Part shown: positions 26,231 to 34,617 of the stretch, piece by piece
How the letters are laid out: each line of letters opens with the position of its first letter
Numbering within the stretch: position 1 is the first letter of the stretch
Source: Anaerophilus nitritigenes
GTDB taxonomy: Bacteria > Bacillota > Clostridia > Peptostreptococcales > Thermotaleaceae
Assembly (NCBI RefSeq): GCF_004138215.1
Contig: NZ_RYYS01000105.1
Coordinates: forward strand, 1-40,228
Direction of reading: 5' to 3'
Length of the DNA stretch: 40,228 nt
The notes under the pieces: model-generated
Told to the model about the DNA's origin: nothing
Databases searched by the model: none
What the model saw: only the letters and a program-made list of their open reading frames with translations
Made by a program: the position numbers and the translations under genes

Positions 26231-26404
26231 ATGTAAAGAAAATTTAATGATTAAGCGTGTACCTATGTGGATATCTATTTTAAAGAAGAGTGTATGATAT
26301 ATTATGTCTTTAGGGACACTAGCAGAGAATAGACCTTTATAGTATAATGAGATGAGAGAAAATCCCTCAAGGAAATACTTTTAGTTTTTGAAAGGGGTCT
26401 TAAA

Positions 26405-26809
26405 ATGAATAAAGAGTATAATATTATGGTATGTGTAACCCAGCAAAAGACCTGTGAAAGATTAATCAAAAGAGGTGCACAAATAAGAGATCAATATGAA
26501 GGAGAATTATTTGTTATTCATGTAGCAAAAGAAGGAGAGAATTTTTTGGGAAAATCTAAAGAAGGAGATGCTTTAGAATATCTTTTTGAAAAATCTAAAG
26601 CCTATGGAGCAAATCTTACAGTAGTAAGATCTCAAGATGTATTAACAACTTTAGGAGATTTAGCTCAAAAAAATCATATCCATTTGATTATTCTAGGGGA
26701 ATCCTATGAAAATGAAGATAAGAATGTAGTAAATAAATTGCAGAAGAAGTTGCCAGAAGGTATTGAAATAGAAGCTGTACCTGTACAAAAAAAGGAAAAA
26801 GTAAGTTAA
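26405..26809 (+). CDS. UspA-like protein
   Basis: This 134-residue single-domain protein has the universal-stress fold: YNIMVCVTQQKTCERLIKRGAQI at the start, ELFVIHVAKEG, then NLTVVRSQDVLTTLGDLAQKNHIHLIILGES. It resembles the Usp domain of KdpD sensors more than ATP-binding UspA, as the GxxG-x9-G-S/T motif is not clear. The function is unknown. It is followed 12 bp later by the radical-SAM gene, with which it is probably co-transcribed. Confidence 0.85.
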   Translation: MNKEYNIMVCVTQQKTCERLIKRGAQIRDQYEGELFVIHVAKEGENFLGKSKEGDALEYLFEKSKAYGANLTVVRSQDVLTTLGDLAQKNHIHLIILGESYENEDKNVVNKLQKKLPEGIEIEAVPVQKKEKVS

Positions 26810-26821
26810 GGAGAAGTTTTC

Positions 26822-27787
26822 ATGATAAATCGGTATAGGATATATTCTAACTATTTGAAAGAAAAATATAAAGAAAAGGTATATAAAATCCCTATACATC
26901 TTCCGGTTACTTGTCCCAATAGAGATGGTATGTTAGGATGTGACGGATGTATATTTTGTGGAGAGGAAGGGGCAGGTTTTGAGAATCTGCCCAGCAGTTT
27001 ATCTATAAAAGAGCAATTAGGTAAAAATATTTCTTATATACAAAAAAAATATAAAGCAAATAAGTTTATTGCATATTTTCAAAACTATACAAATACCTAT
27101 GTACCTCTATCTACATTTAAAAAGTATGTATTAGAAGCTTGTGAAGAAAATATAGTAGAAATATCTATATCTACAAGACCAGATTGTATTCATGAGGATT
27201 ATATGTCTTTTCTTAAGGAAGTAAAGGATACAAAAAATGTGAATATATTGATAGAATTAGGGCTTCAAAGTGTTAATTATCATACTCTAAAAAAAATTAA
27301 TAGAGGACATACTCTTGCAGAATTTATTGATGCTATTATGCGTATTAAAAAATATGACTTTGAAACTTGTGCACATATGATTTTAAATCTTCCATGGGAT
27401 CATGAAGAAGATGTAATAGAAGGAGCTAAAATATTATCTTCTTTAGGGGTTGATCAAGTAAAGCTTCATTCTTTATATATTGTGAAAGATTCTCCTATGG
27501 GAAAAATGTATGAAAATAAAGAATTTGAAATGATGTCGCTAGAAGATTATATCAATAGAGTGATTCTTTTTTTAGAATATATTGATCCAAATATTGTTTT
27601 TCAAAGAATTATAGGAAGAGCACCAAAGGAAAATACTTTGTTTTGCAACTGGAATACAAGTTGGTGGAAAATTAAAGATATGTTAGAGGAGAAAATGGAT
27701 AAGATTGATAGTTATCAAGGAAAAAAATTTGATTATTTAAATGGTAAAGGATTAAAAAATATACATAAATCTAAGAATACTCTGTGA
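26822..27787 (+). CDS. TIGR01212-family radical SAM protein
   Basis: This 321-residue protein has an Elp3-like radical-SAM core and the atypical cluster motif C-x9-C-x2-C-x2-C (CPNRDGMLGCDGCIFC, about 31-46). FIAYFQNYTNTY, ISISTRPDCI, ELGLQSVNYHTLKKINRGH and the LPWDHEEDVIEGAK block are as in TIGR01212/YhcC proteins. The substrate is not established; a role in RNA or cofactor modification is often suggested. It is probably in an operon with the UspA-like gene; its stop codon lies in the terminator. Confidence 0.93.
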   Translation: MINRYRIYSNYLKEKYKEKVYKIPIHLPVTCPNRDGMLGCDGCIFCGEEGAGFENLPSSLSIKEQLGKNISYIQKKYKANKFIAYFQNYTNTYVPLSTFKKYVLEACEENIVEISISTRPDCIHEDYMSFLKEVKDTKNVNILIELGLQSVNYHTLKKINRGHTLAEFIDAIMRIKKYDFETCAHMILNLPWDHEEDVIEGAKILSSLGVDQVKLHSLYIVKDSPMGKMYENKEFEMMSLEDYINRVILFLEYIDPNIVFQRIIGRAPKENTLFCNWNTSWWKIKDMLEEKMDKIDSYQGKKFDYLNGKGLKNIHKSKNTL

Positions 27788-27801
27788 GTATTCTTTTTTT
27801 T
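27773..27801 (+). terminator. terminator of the radical-SAM gene
   Basis: A 10-bp stem (27773-27782 with 27786-27795) with a 3-nt loop is followed by a T-run. Confidence 0.87.
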
Positions 27802-27832
27802 GAAAAAATGTATAACTGTGTATACAATTTAT

Positions 27833-27874
27833 ATTATTTATGTTATTATAATAATATAATATAACATAAATAAT
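27833..27874. promoter_or_regulatory. inverted repeat over gap promoter region
   Basis: Two 14-bp arms (27833-27846 and 27861-27874), perfectly complementary, flank a 14-bp centre made of overlapping TATAAT-like hexamers, 70-110 bp before gap. This looks like an operator around a promoter; the binding factor is unknown. Confidence 0.5.
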
Positions 27875-27942
27875 AAATAATACATACAATTAACGCATAT
27901 CTTAGGATATATGTGTACATATCGGAAAATGGAGGGAATAAA

Positions 27943-28953
27943 ATGTCAATTAAAGTAGGAATCAATGGTTTTGGAAGAATTGGAAAGAATGTATTAAAAG
28001 CTTGGTTAGAAAGAGAAATGGATATAGAAATTGTTGCAATTAATAGCACAAGTGGACCAGAAAAGCATGCACATATTTTTAAATATGATTCTTTATATGG
28101 AATTTTACCTTATGATGTAAAAGCTACTGAAAATTCTATTATTATAGGAGAAAAAGAAATTCAATTTACAGCGCATAGAGATCCAGCACAAATTCCTTGG
28201 AAAGAATTAGGAGTAGACATTGTTGTAGAATCAACAGGAAAATTTACATCAAGAGAAGATTGTCAAAAACATATTGATGCTGGAGCAAAAAAAGTAATTA
28301 TTTCTGCTCCAGGAAAAAATGAAGATAAAACTATTGTAATGGGAGTAAATCATACAGAATATGATCCAGAAAAACACCATGTTGTATCTAATGCATCTTG
28401 TACAACAAATTGTCTAGCACCTGTTGCAAAAGTTATAAATGATGAGTTTAAAATTAAAAAAGGCTTAATGACAACTGTACATGCATATACAAATGACCAA
28501 AAAATATTAGATCTACCACATAAAGATTTAAGAAGAGCAAGAGCTGCAGGCGAATCTATTATTCCAACTACAACAGGAGCTGCAAAAGCTGTGGCATTGG
28601 TATTACCAGACTTAGATGGAAAATTAAACGGAATGGCTATGAGAGTTCCAACTCCAGTAGTATCTGTAGTAGACTTAGTTGTTGAATTAGAAAAAAATAC
28701 TACAGCTGAAGAGGTAAATCAAAAATTAAAAGAAGCTTCTGAAGCAGCTTTATCTGGAATATTAGGATATTGTGAAGAACCATTAGTTTCTATAGACTAT
28801 AAAAAAGATTATAGATCTTCTATAGTAGATGCATTATCTACTATGATGGTTGGAGATAATATGTTAAAAGTAATATCTTGGTATGATAATGAATGGGGAT
28901 ATTCTAATAGAGTGATTGATTTAGCTGAATATATGGGGAAAATAGGATGCTAA
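27943..28953 (+). CDS. gap: glyceraldehyde-3-phosphate dehydrogenase
   Basis: This glycolytic enzyme oxidises glyceraldehyde-3-phosphate with NAD(P)+. The 336 residues include the Rossmann start VGINGFGRIGKNVL, the active-site SNASCTTNCLAP with its catalytic Cys, and the C-terminal WYDNEWGYSNR. ATG 27943 follows GGAGGGA; an upstream ATG at 27913 would add ten residues. The gene is monocistronic: a strong terminator follows and no pgk or tpi is adjacent. The inverted repeat before it may be its operator. Confidence 0.97.
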   Translation: MSIKVGINGFGRIGKNVLKAWLEREMDIEIVAINSTSGPEKHAHIFKYDSLYGILPYDVKATENSIIIGEKEIQFTAHRDPAQIPWKELGVDIVVESTGKFTSREDCQKHIDAGAKKVIISAPGKNEDKTIVMGVNHTEYDPEKHHVVSNASCTTNCLAPVAKVINDEFKIKKGLMTTVHAYTNDQKILDLPHKDLRRARAAGESIIPTTTGAAKAVALVLPDLDGKLNGMAMRVPTPVVSVVDLVVELEKNTTAEEVNQKLKEASEAALSGILGYCEEPLVSIDYKKDYRSSIVDALSTMMVGDNMLKVISWYDNEWGYSNRVIDLAEYMGKIGC

Positions 28954-28992
28954 AAAATAATCCTGCTTATGATAAGCAGGATTATTTTTTTT
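28954..28992 (+). terminator. terminator of gap
   Basis: A 16-bp stem (28954-28969 with 28973-28988) with a 3-nt loop is followed by a T-run. Confidence 0.9.
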
Positions 28993-29047
28993 GGTAAAAC
29001 CAAAAACGTGATATAATAAAAGAAATAGCCTATAGGGGGAGGGTCTT

Positions 29048-29722
29048 ATGAAAAATATATTGATTGTATGGGATATAGATGGAACTTTGATTGATGCGAA
29101 AGATTGTGGACGGGAAGCTCTAAATAGAGCGTTCTATAAAGTATTTGGCATTAATAATGGATTTAAAGGGATTTCTATGGCAGGAAGATTAGATGCTTGT
29201 ATTATTGAAGATGCATTCCAACAAAATAATATTTCATATGTAGATAGAGATCTATTTTTTGATACCTATGTAAAAATTTTAGAAGATGTAATAAACAATA
29301 AAAAATATATAGAAATATTGCCAGGAATCAAAGAAATTCTTAAATATAAAAATCAAGATCATATTTTTCACATTTTAGGAACCGGAAATATTGAAAAAGG
29401 AGCTAAAATTAAATTAAGAGCTCATAACATAGATGAATATTTTCTCCTAGGAGGTTTTGGAGAGGAAAAAGTGCAAAGATGGCAAATGGTTCAAAAGGCA
29501 ATAGAGAAGGCACAAAAGTTTAAAGGAATAAATTATCAAAAGGAAAATATTTATGTAATAGGAGATACAACAAAAGATATTGATTGTGCAAAAAAAATAG
29601 GAGTGAGAAGTATTGCTGTTTGCACAGGATCAAATACAAAAGAAGAATTAGGTAAAGGTCAACCAGACTATCTATTTGAAAATCTAAAAGACACCAAACA
29701 ATTTTTTGATTTATTTTTATAA
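29048..29722 (+). CDS. HAD-family hydrolase (phosphoglycolate-phosphatase-like)
   Basis: This 224-residue protein has motif I DIDGTL (9-14), an alpha-helical cap, GTGN as motif II and VIGDTTKDIDCAKKIG as motif IV. The layout is that of Gph/PgmB-type HAD phosphatases; substrate unknown. It stands alone between the gap terminator and relQ. The ribosome site is GGGGGAGGG before ATG 29048. Confidence 0.9.
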   Translation: MKNILIVWDIDGTLIDAKDCGREALNRAFYKVFGINNGFKGISMAGRLDACIIEDAFQQNNISYVDRDLFFDTYVKILEDVINNKKYIEILPGIKEILKYKNQDHIFHILGTGNIEKGAKIKLRAHNIDEYFLLGGFGEEKVQRWQMVQKAIEKAQKFKGINYQKENIYVIGDTTKDIDCAKKIGVRSIAVCTGSNTKEELGKGQPDYLFENLKDTKQFFDLFL

Positions 29723-29857
29723 TACATATAGTGAAGTCATTGAAAAGATTGCAATAAAATGGTATTGTAAAAATAGATAATTTCAAAAATGAAAAATAAG
29801 GATAAAGCTTCATAATAAAAATCATTGTGGGTATAAAGAAGTTAGAGGTGAGCTAGA

Positions 29858-30646
29858 ATGAGACATTGGAAAAAAATTCTAATACCTTATCAACAAGCAG
29901 TAGAAGAATTAAAAGTAAAATTTAAAGGAATTCGTAATGAATTAAGAGAAATGAGCGATTATTCTCCTATAGAATTTGTAACAGGGAGAGTAAAAAAAGT
30001 ATCTAGTATATTAGAAAAAGCAAAAAAATATGGAATTTCTGAAGATGAAATAGAAGAAAAAATGGAAGACATTGCAGGAATTCGTATCATGTGTCAATTT
30101 GTAGATGATATTTATAAGGTTGTAGAGCTTATTGAACAAAGAGATAGTAGAGATTTAGAAATTTTGTATGTAAAAGATTACATAAAAGAGCAAAAAGAAA
30201 GTGGATATAGAAGTTATCATATGATTATAAGATATCCTATTCAAACTGCTTTTGGACTTAAAAAAATTTTGGCTGAGATACAAATACGTACTTTAGCTAT
30301 GAATTTTTGGGCTACTATTGAGCATTCACTTAATTATAAATATAAACAAAATGTTCCAAATCATATTCAAGAAAGACTAAAAACATCTGCAGAAGCTGCG
30401 TATCGTTTAGATATGGAAATGTGGGCAATCAGAGATGAAGTTATTAACGCACAAAAATTATTTGAAGCAAAATCTAATACAGTTTCAAGCATTGTAAATA
30501 ATATACAGATTCTAAAGCCTATAGGAGATGAAGAGGAAGTCAATCAATTTAGAGAAAAATTTGATAATCTTTTAGAAAATGGAAATATTTTAGAATTAAA
30601 AGATCTTGCTGATGATATAAAATATGCAATAGAAAAATATGAATGA
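29858..30646 (+). CDS. relQ: small alarmone synthetase RelQ-like
   Basis: This is a GTP pyrophosphokinase (small alarmone synthetase) of 262 residues without hydrolase domain. FVTGRVKKVSSILEKAKKYGI, DIAGIRIMCQFVDDIYKVV, ESGYRSYHMIIRYP and EIQIRTLAMNFWATIEHSLNYKY are the synthetase motifs and closely follow Bacillus YjbM/RelQ. The C-terminal 60 residues are a helical tail longer than in RelQ of Bacillus. Its function is (p)ppGpp synthesis in stress. It is bounded by a bidirectional terminator. Confidence 0.94.
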   Translation: MRHWKKILIPYQQAVEELKVKFKGIRNELREMSDYSPIEFVTGRVKKVSSILEKAKKYGISEDEIEEKMEDIAGIRIMCQFVDDIYKVVELIEQRDSRDLEILYVKDYIKEQKESGYRSYHMIIRYPIQTAFGLKKILAEIQIRTLAMNFWATIEHSLNYKYKQNVPNHIQERLKTSAEAAYRLDMEMWAIRDEVINAQKLFEAKSNTVSSIVNNIQILKPIGDEEEVNQFREKFDNLLENGNILELKDLADDIKYAIEKYE

Positions 30647-30653
30647 TGAAATT

Positions 30654-30681
30654 AAAGAGATGTAGAATCTTACATCTCTTT
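30654..30681. terminator. bidirectional terminator between relQ and the flavin reductase gene
   Basis: An 11-bp perfect stem (30654-30664 with 30671-30681) with a 6-nt loop lies between convergent genes. Confidence 0.82.
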
Positions 30682-31252
30682 ATCTTTTTCTCTTCTTTTT
30701 TGATACAGAAAATCCAAAATGACCTAAAGGTTTTTTAAGATTATAATATTCTCCATGAGAATAACAAATAGGTTTTGCTTTTTCAAGATGAAACTTATTT
30801 TTTGCATCCATATACTTTTCATCTACATGCACTGCCAAGACTTTTGCAGTAAACATATGGTGTGAACCTAGAGGAATAATATCTTCTACTTTACATTCAA
30901 TATTGACTGGGCTTTCCAAAATCAAAGGAGCAGATACGTGTGTAGCCTTTTGTGGAGTTAAATTTAGAGTTTGAAATTTATCTACATCTCTTCCTGATTT
31001 GACACCACAAAAATCTGTAGCATATACTAAATCTTCTGTGGTTAAATTGATTACAAATTCTTTTGTTTTTTTGATTAGATCATAAGAATATCTCTCAGGT
31101 CTTAAGGAAATATAAGTCATAGCAGGATCAGTGCATATAGTACCTGTCCATGCTACTGTAATGATATTATCTTTTGTTCCATCTTTACAAGATACTAAAA
31201 CAGCAGGAACAGGATAGATCATAGTTCCTGGTTTCCAAGTTAATTTGCTCAT
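30680..31252 (-). CDS. flavin reductase-like FMN-binding protein
   Basis: This 190-residue protein of the flavin reductase/DIM6-NTAB fold begins TWKPGTMIYPVPAVLVSC and includes NIITVAWTGTICTDPAMTYISLRPERYSYDLI, EFVINLTTEDLV and GLGSHHMFTA-like residues (IIPLGSHHMFTAKVL). It probably binds FMN; the partner oxygenase or role is unknown. A very basic C-terminus (KKKRKR) follows. AAGGGAGA serves as ribosome site before ATG 31252. Confidence 0.9.
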   Translation of the reverse strand: MSKLTWKPGTMIYPVPAVLVSCKDGTKDNIITVAWTGTICTDPAMTYISLRPERYSYDLIKKTKEFVINLTTEDLVYATDFCGVKSGRDVDKFQTLNLTPQKATHVSAPLILESPVNIECKVEDIIPLGSHHMFTAKVLAVHVDEKYMDAKNKFHLEKAKPICYSHGEYYNLKKPLGHFGFSVSKKKRKR

Positions 31253-31506
31253 ACAAATTTCTCCCTTATTCTATATTTTCACAAATTCTCAATAATTGTT
31301 CTTAATTTTATGACTTTGTTAAAATATACTATTGTCAATAATCTGAGGAGATATAGTGATCTCCTGTTGTAATTTTATAATGATTATAATTTCTTTGCTA
31401 TTATATAGTATTTTTTAACTTTCTTCAATGGTATAGAATTTTGTTAAGAAAATTTCTTTTATTTAGGGTATAATATTTATGTACTTTATAAAAAGTAGGT
31501 GAATAA

Positions 31507-32196
31507 ATGGGATTATTTTCAATAGGAGATTTACATCTTAGTTTATCAGTACATAAGCCGATGGATATTTTTGGGTATCAATGGGAAAATCATCATGAAA
31601 AAATTAAAGAAAATTGGTTACAAACTATAAGTGAAGAAGATACTGTTTTAATTCCAGGGGATATTTCCTGGGGAATGACCTTAAAAGAAGCTACAAAAGA
31701 TTTGAAATGGATTGATGATCTTCCGGGTAAAAAAATTCTTTTAAGGGGTAATCATGATTATTGGTGGAGTTCTGTAAGCAAGCTTAATAGTATGTTTAAA
31801 AATATGAAATTTTTACAGAACAATTATTTTTTATATGAAGATTTTGCTATATGTGGAACAAGAGGATGGATTTGTCCTAATGATAAAAAATTTACCCAAC
31901 ATGATCAAAAAATATACGAAAGAGAAATTCATAGATTAAAATTATCATTAGATGAAGCCCTAAAGGCAGGATGTCAAAATATCATTGTCATGACACATTA
32001 CCCTCCTACGAATGATACAATGGAGCCTTCAGAGTTTACTAATATTTATGAATCTTATAAAGTTAAAAAAGTAATATATGGGCATCTTCATGGGCAGGAA
32101 TCTTTTAAGGTGGGATTACAAGGAATTTTGAATGAAGTAGAGTATAATTTAGTTTCTTGTGATTATATTTCTTTTATACCATTAAGAATATTATAA
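31507..32196 (+). CDS. metallophosphoesterase
   Basis: This calcineurin-like phosphoesterase of 229 residues shows all metal-binding blocks: GDLHLS (7-12), PGDISWG, RGNHDYWW, MTHYPP and YGHLHG. No signal peptide or extra domain is present. The substrate cannot be read from the sequence. A YvyF-like gene follows 53 bp later and may be on the same transcript. Confidence 0.93.
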   Translation: MGLFSIGDLHLSLSVHKPMDIFGYQWENHHEKIKENWLQTISEEDTVLIPGDISWGMTLKEATKDLKWIDDLPGKKILLRGNHDYWWSSVSKLNSMFKNMKFLQNNYFLYEDFAICGTRGWICPNDKKFTQHDQKIYEREIHRLKLSLDEALKAGCQNIIVMTHYPPTNDTMEPSEFTNIYESYKVKKVIYGHLHGQESFKVGLQGILNEVEYNLVSCDYISFIPLRIL

Positions 32197-32249
32197 TTTA
32201 CGAAGTTATGATATAATAAAAAAAATGTATCTTTCATGAGAGGTGGATT

Positions 32250-32690
32250 ATGACAAATCAAAAAAAATATGGTAAAGGGATTCAAATTAGAACTTGTAGA
32301 AGATGTAAAAAACCAATCAATGAAAATTCACTATATGATTATTGCCCAGAATGCTTTAAGAGAATTGAAGAGGTTTTCGATAAAATTGAAGATTATTTAA
32401 ATGAATATCCAGGAGCAACGGCTTTTGAAATTGAACAAGAAACAGGAGTTCCTTATCATGTTATTCATAATTTTATAAGTGATGGAAGACTTTTGGAGAT
32501 TCCTAATGAATATCTAAATTTTGAATGTAAAAGATGTGGATGTCTTCTTTTATCTGCTCATCATAAATATTGTCCACGTTGTAGAAAAGAATTAGAAAAG
32601 GAAATGGAATTAGCTAAAACGCAATTGAAGATGTCTATAAATGATAGTGATGGAGCAAAAATGCATATTAAGCATAGAAATAGAAAATAG
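32250..32690 (+). CDS. YvyF/TIGR03826-like zinc-ribbon protein
   Basis: This 146-residue protein has two zinc-ribbon-like knuckles (CRRCKKPINENSLYDYCPEC and CKRCGCLLLSAHHKYCPRC) on either side of a MerR-type helix-turn-helix region (ATAFEIEQETGVPYHVIHNFISDGRL). That order is the signature of TIGR03826/YvyF, normally found in flagellar operons. Here no flagellar gene is adjacent, so it may act as a DNA-binding or adaptor protein elsewhere. AGAGGTGG precedes ATG 32250. Confidence 0.85.
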   Translation: MTNQKKYGKGIQIRTCRRCKKPINENSLYDYCPECFKRIEEVFDKIEDYLNEYPGATAFEIEQETGVPYHVIHNFISDGRLLEIPNEYLNFECKRCGCLLLSAHHKYCPRCRKELEKEMELAKTQLKMSINDSDGAKMHIKHRNRK

Positions 32691-32748
32691 AAAAAGAAGA
32701 AAATCTAAAAAGTATATAATTTAGAATGAGATAGAAAAAATATTATTG

Positions 32749-32780
32749 AAACAAAGTGAAATACACTTTGTTTTTTTTAT
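32749..32780 (+). terminator. terminator of the YvyF-like gene
   Basis: A 10-bp stem (32749-32758 with 32764-32773) and 5-nt loop are followed by T residues. Confidence 0.85.
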
Positions 32781-32897
32781 GAAATTTTAAATTATATAAA
32801 ATAAAAATAAACAGCTGTGCTAGGAACATGCGAAATTTTTATTTAAATGATATAATAAAAAGAAGTAAAACATTATATTAGAAATTGGGTGTAAAAA

Positions 32898-33452
32898 ATG
32901 AACTATAGATTGAAAGAAAGTGTTTTTGATAAATTTTTTGATAATAGAGAAGGATTGATTCGTCAATTTAGAAAAGGAGATATTACAAAGAAAGAATTTA
33001 TTGAGGAACACTATTTTTTCATAAAAGGACTAAAATTAAAACCTTTTAAAAATGGTATTAATTCTTTTGAAAAGGGAATTTATAACTATCAATATTATAA
33101 TATGCTTGCAAAATATAGTTATATGAAATCAAAAGATTCTAAACTACAACAAAAACATCCTCAACTTATAGAAAGACTAAGAAAAGATTCTCAATATTAT
33201 TATAGTCAGAAGGACAAAACAACTTTAAAATTATTAGAATATCTTGATTTTCATAATGTAGAATCCTATTTTGTCAAAGTAGAGTCAAAAGCATTAGAGA
33301 ATAGGTTGTTTGAAATTGTTTTAAAGGATTATGAGCATGTAATACTACATTCTGTGAGTGAATGGCTTTTAATACGTTTGAAAGAAGAGGGAGTTTTTAT
33401 ATCACAAAAAAGAAGATCCTTAATTGATAAATATATTAATGAAAGATATTAG
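32898..33452 (+). CDS. conserved hypothetical protein (perhaps DUF6648)
   Basis: This 184-residue, basic, largely helical protein has no signal peptide or membrane segment. Notable segments are FDNREGLIRQFRKGDITKKEFIEEHYFF (15-42), rich in Tyr further on (YNYQYYNMLAKYSYM), and a C-terminal EWLLIRLKEEGVF. The first segment recalls the clostridial DUF6648 family, but this was judged from memory. The function is unknown. Confidence 0.72.
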   Translation: MNYRLKESVFDKFFDNREGLIRQFRKGDITKKEFIEEHYFFIKGLKLKPFKNGINSFEKGIYNYQYYNMLAKYSYMKSKDSKLQQKHPQLIERLRKDSQYYYSQKDKTTLKLLEYLDFHNVESYFVKVESKALENRLFEIVLKDYEHVILHSVSEWLLIRLKEEGVFISQKRRSLIDKYINERY

Positions 33453-33465
33453 ATTTTGAAAAATT

Positions 33466-33524
33466 ATCCTTTCTAAAAAATCATCTCTATACACATAATA
33501 ATTAGAGTAACCATAAGAAAGGAT
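33466..33524 (+). promoter_or_regulatory. inverted repeat covering the prsW ribosome site
   Basis: ATCCTTTCT (33466-33474) is complementary to AGAAAGGAT (33516-33524), and the second arm contains the ribosome site (GAAAGGATG) of prsW. A 41-nt loop separates them. Pairing could limit translation; the effect is not demonstrated. Confidence 0.35.
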
Positions 33525-33531
33525 GTAAAAA

Positions 33532-34239
33532 ATGACAACAAGACTTTTTATTATTGCTATATCTCCAGGAATTGCTCTTATGTTAGGAATTTATTTGACA
33601 GATCGATATGATAAAGAACCAATTTCTCTTTTGGCAAAAGTATTTCTATTAGGAGCTTTATCTGTTATTCCAGCGGCTTTTGTTGAAGGAATACTTCAAA
33701 AGTTTAATATTTTTAAAGGATTATTATCAGCAGCATATACAGCTTTTATTGTAGCTGGATTTACAGAAGAATTTTTTAAAAGAATGGTAGTTTTAAAAAC
33801 TGCTTATCATCATGAAGCATTTGATGAAAAATTAGATGGAATTGTATATGCTACTTTTTCTGCTCTAGGATTTGCTACGATAGAAAATATTATGTATGTT
33901 GTATTTAGATTTGCAACAAATCCTTATGTAGGATTATACAGAGGAATTTTATCTGTTCCAGCTCATATGCTCTTTGGTGTTACTATGGGTTATTATTTGT
34001 CTTTATCAAAGTTTGCAGAAGATGAAGAGATCAGTAAAAAATCCTTGAAAAAAGCTTTGTTAATACCTATGATTTTACATGGTATATTTAATTTTATTTT
34101 AATGTCAAAGATTCCAGGGTTAATGATTTTTTTAGTGCCCTTTGTAATTTATCTTTGGGTAATTAATTTAAGAAGACTTAATGAATATACTCATGAATCT
34201 AAAAGCATATACAAAAATAGAAAAGATCCTTTAGAATAG
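33532..34239 (+). CDS. prsW: PrsW-family intramembrane protease
   Basis: This is a polytopic membrane protein of 235 residues with about seven hydrophobic segments. The PrsW signatures are present: LTDRYDKEP near the start, GFTEEFFKR with the conserved double Glu, ATIENIMYV, a His in PAHMLFG and a second in LHGIFNF. PrsW cleaves the anti-sigma factor RsiW at site 1 in Bacillus; the target here is not known. No anti-sigma or sigma gene is adjacent. Confidence 0.93.
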   Translation: MTTRLFIIAISPGIALMLGIYLTDRYDKEPISLLAKVFLLGALSVIPAAFVEGILQKFNIFKGLLSAAYTAFIVAGFTEEFFKRMVVLKTAYHHEAFDEKLDGIVYATFSALGFATIENIMYVVFRFATNPYVGLYRGILSVPAHMLFGVTMGYYLSLSKFAEDEEISKKSLKKALLIPMILHGIFNFILMSKIPGLMIFLVPFVIYLWVINLRRLNEYTHESKSIYKNRKDPLE

Positions 34240-34259
34240 GCATGAAAATGCCTATTTTT
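34235..34259 (+). terminator. terminator of prsW
   Basis: A 9-bp stem (AATAGGCAT with ATGCCTATT) and a GAAA tetraloop are followed by T residues, overlapping the stop codon. Confidence 0.85.
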
Positions 34260-34341
34260 CTTTATTTATAAGAGAAGTAGCAAAATTAAATATTATGCAT
34301 AAAATGGTATTGTCTAAGATTAATAAATAGGGGGAGGAAAC

Positions 34342-34599
34342 ATGAATAAGGAACGATTAAAAATGCTTTTAAAGCTTCAAGAAGTAGAATTTGCTTGTAT
34401 AGAGCTAAACTTGTATTTAGATACTCATCCACAAGATCAAATGGCACTTATGAAGTATAATACATGTGCATATCAGCTAGATGTATTAAAGAAACAATAT
34501 GAATGTATGTATGGTCCCATTTTAAACTTTGGATTTTCGCAAAGCCAATATCCATTTCAATGGATAGAAGATCCTTGGCCTTGGGAAATTGAATACTAG
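34342..34599 (+). CDS. cotJB: spore coat protein CotJB
   Basis: This 85-residue protein begins KERLKMLLKLQEVEFACIELNLYLDTHP and ends WIEDPWPWEIEY, the characteristic CotJB tail. It is an inner coat polypeptide; its partner CotJC is the next gene (18-bp gap). The cotJA gene that usually comes first is not seen between prsW and this gene. The ribosome site is GGGGGAGG. Confidence 0.93.
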   Translation: MNKERLKMLLKLQEVEFACIELNLYLDTHPQDQMALMKYNTCAYQLDVLKKQYECMYGPILNFGFSQSQYPFQWIEDPWPWEIEY

Positions 34600-34617
34600 A
34601 CATAAGGGGGAAGAAAT

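Noticed and set aside
31346-31365. Hairpin AGGAGAT/ATCTCCT between divergent genes
   Set aside because: Seven base pairs with no T-tract and no resemblance to a known riboswitch; probably chance.
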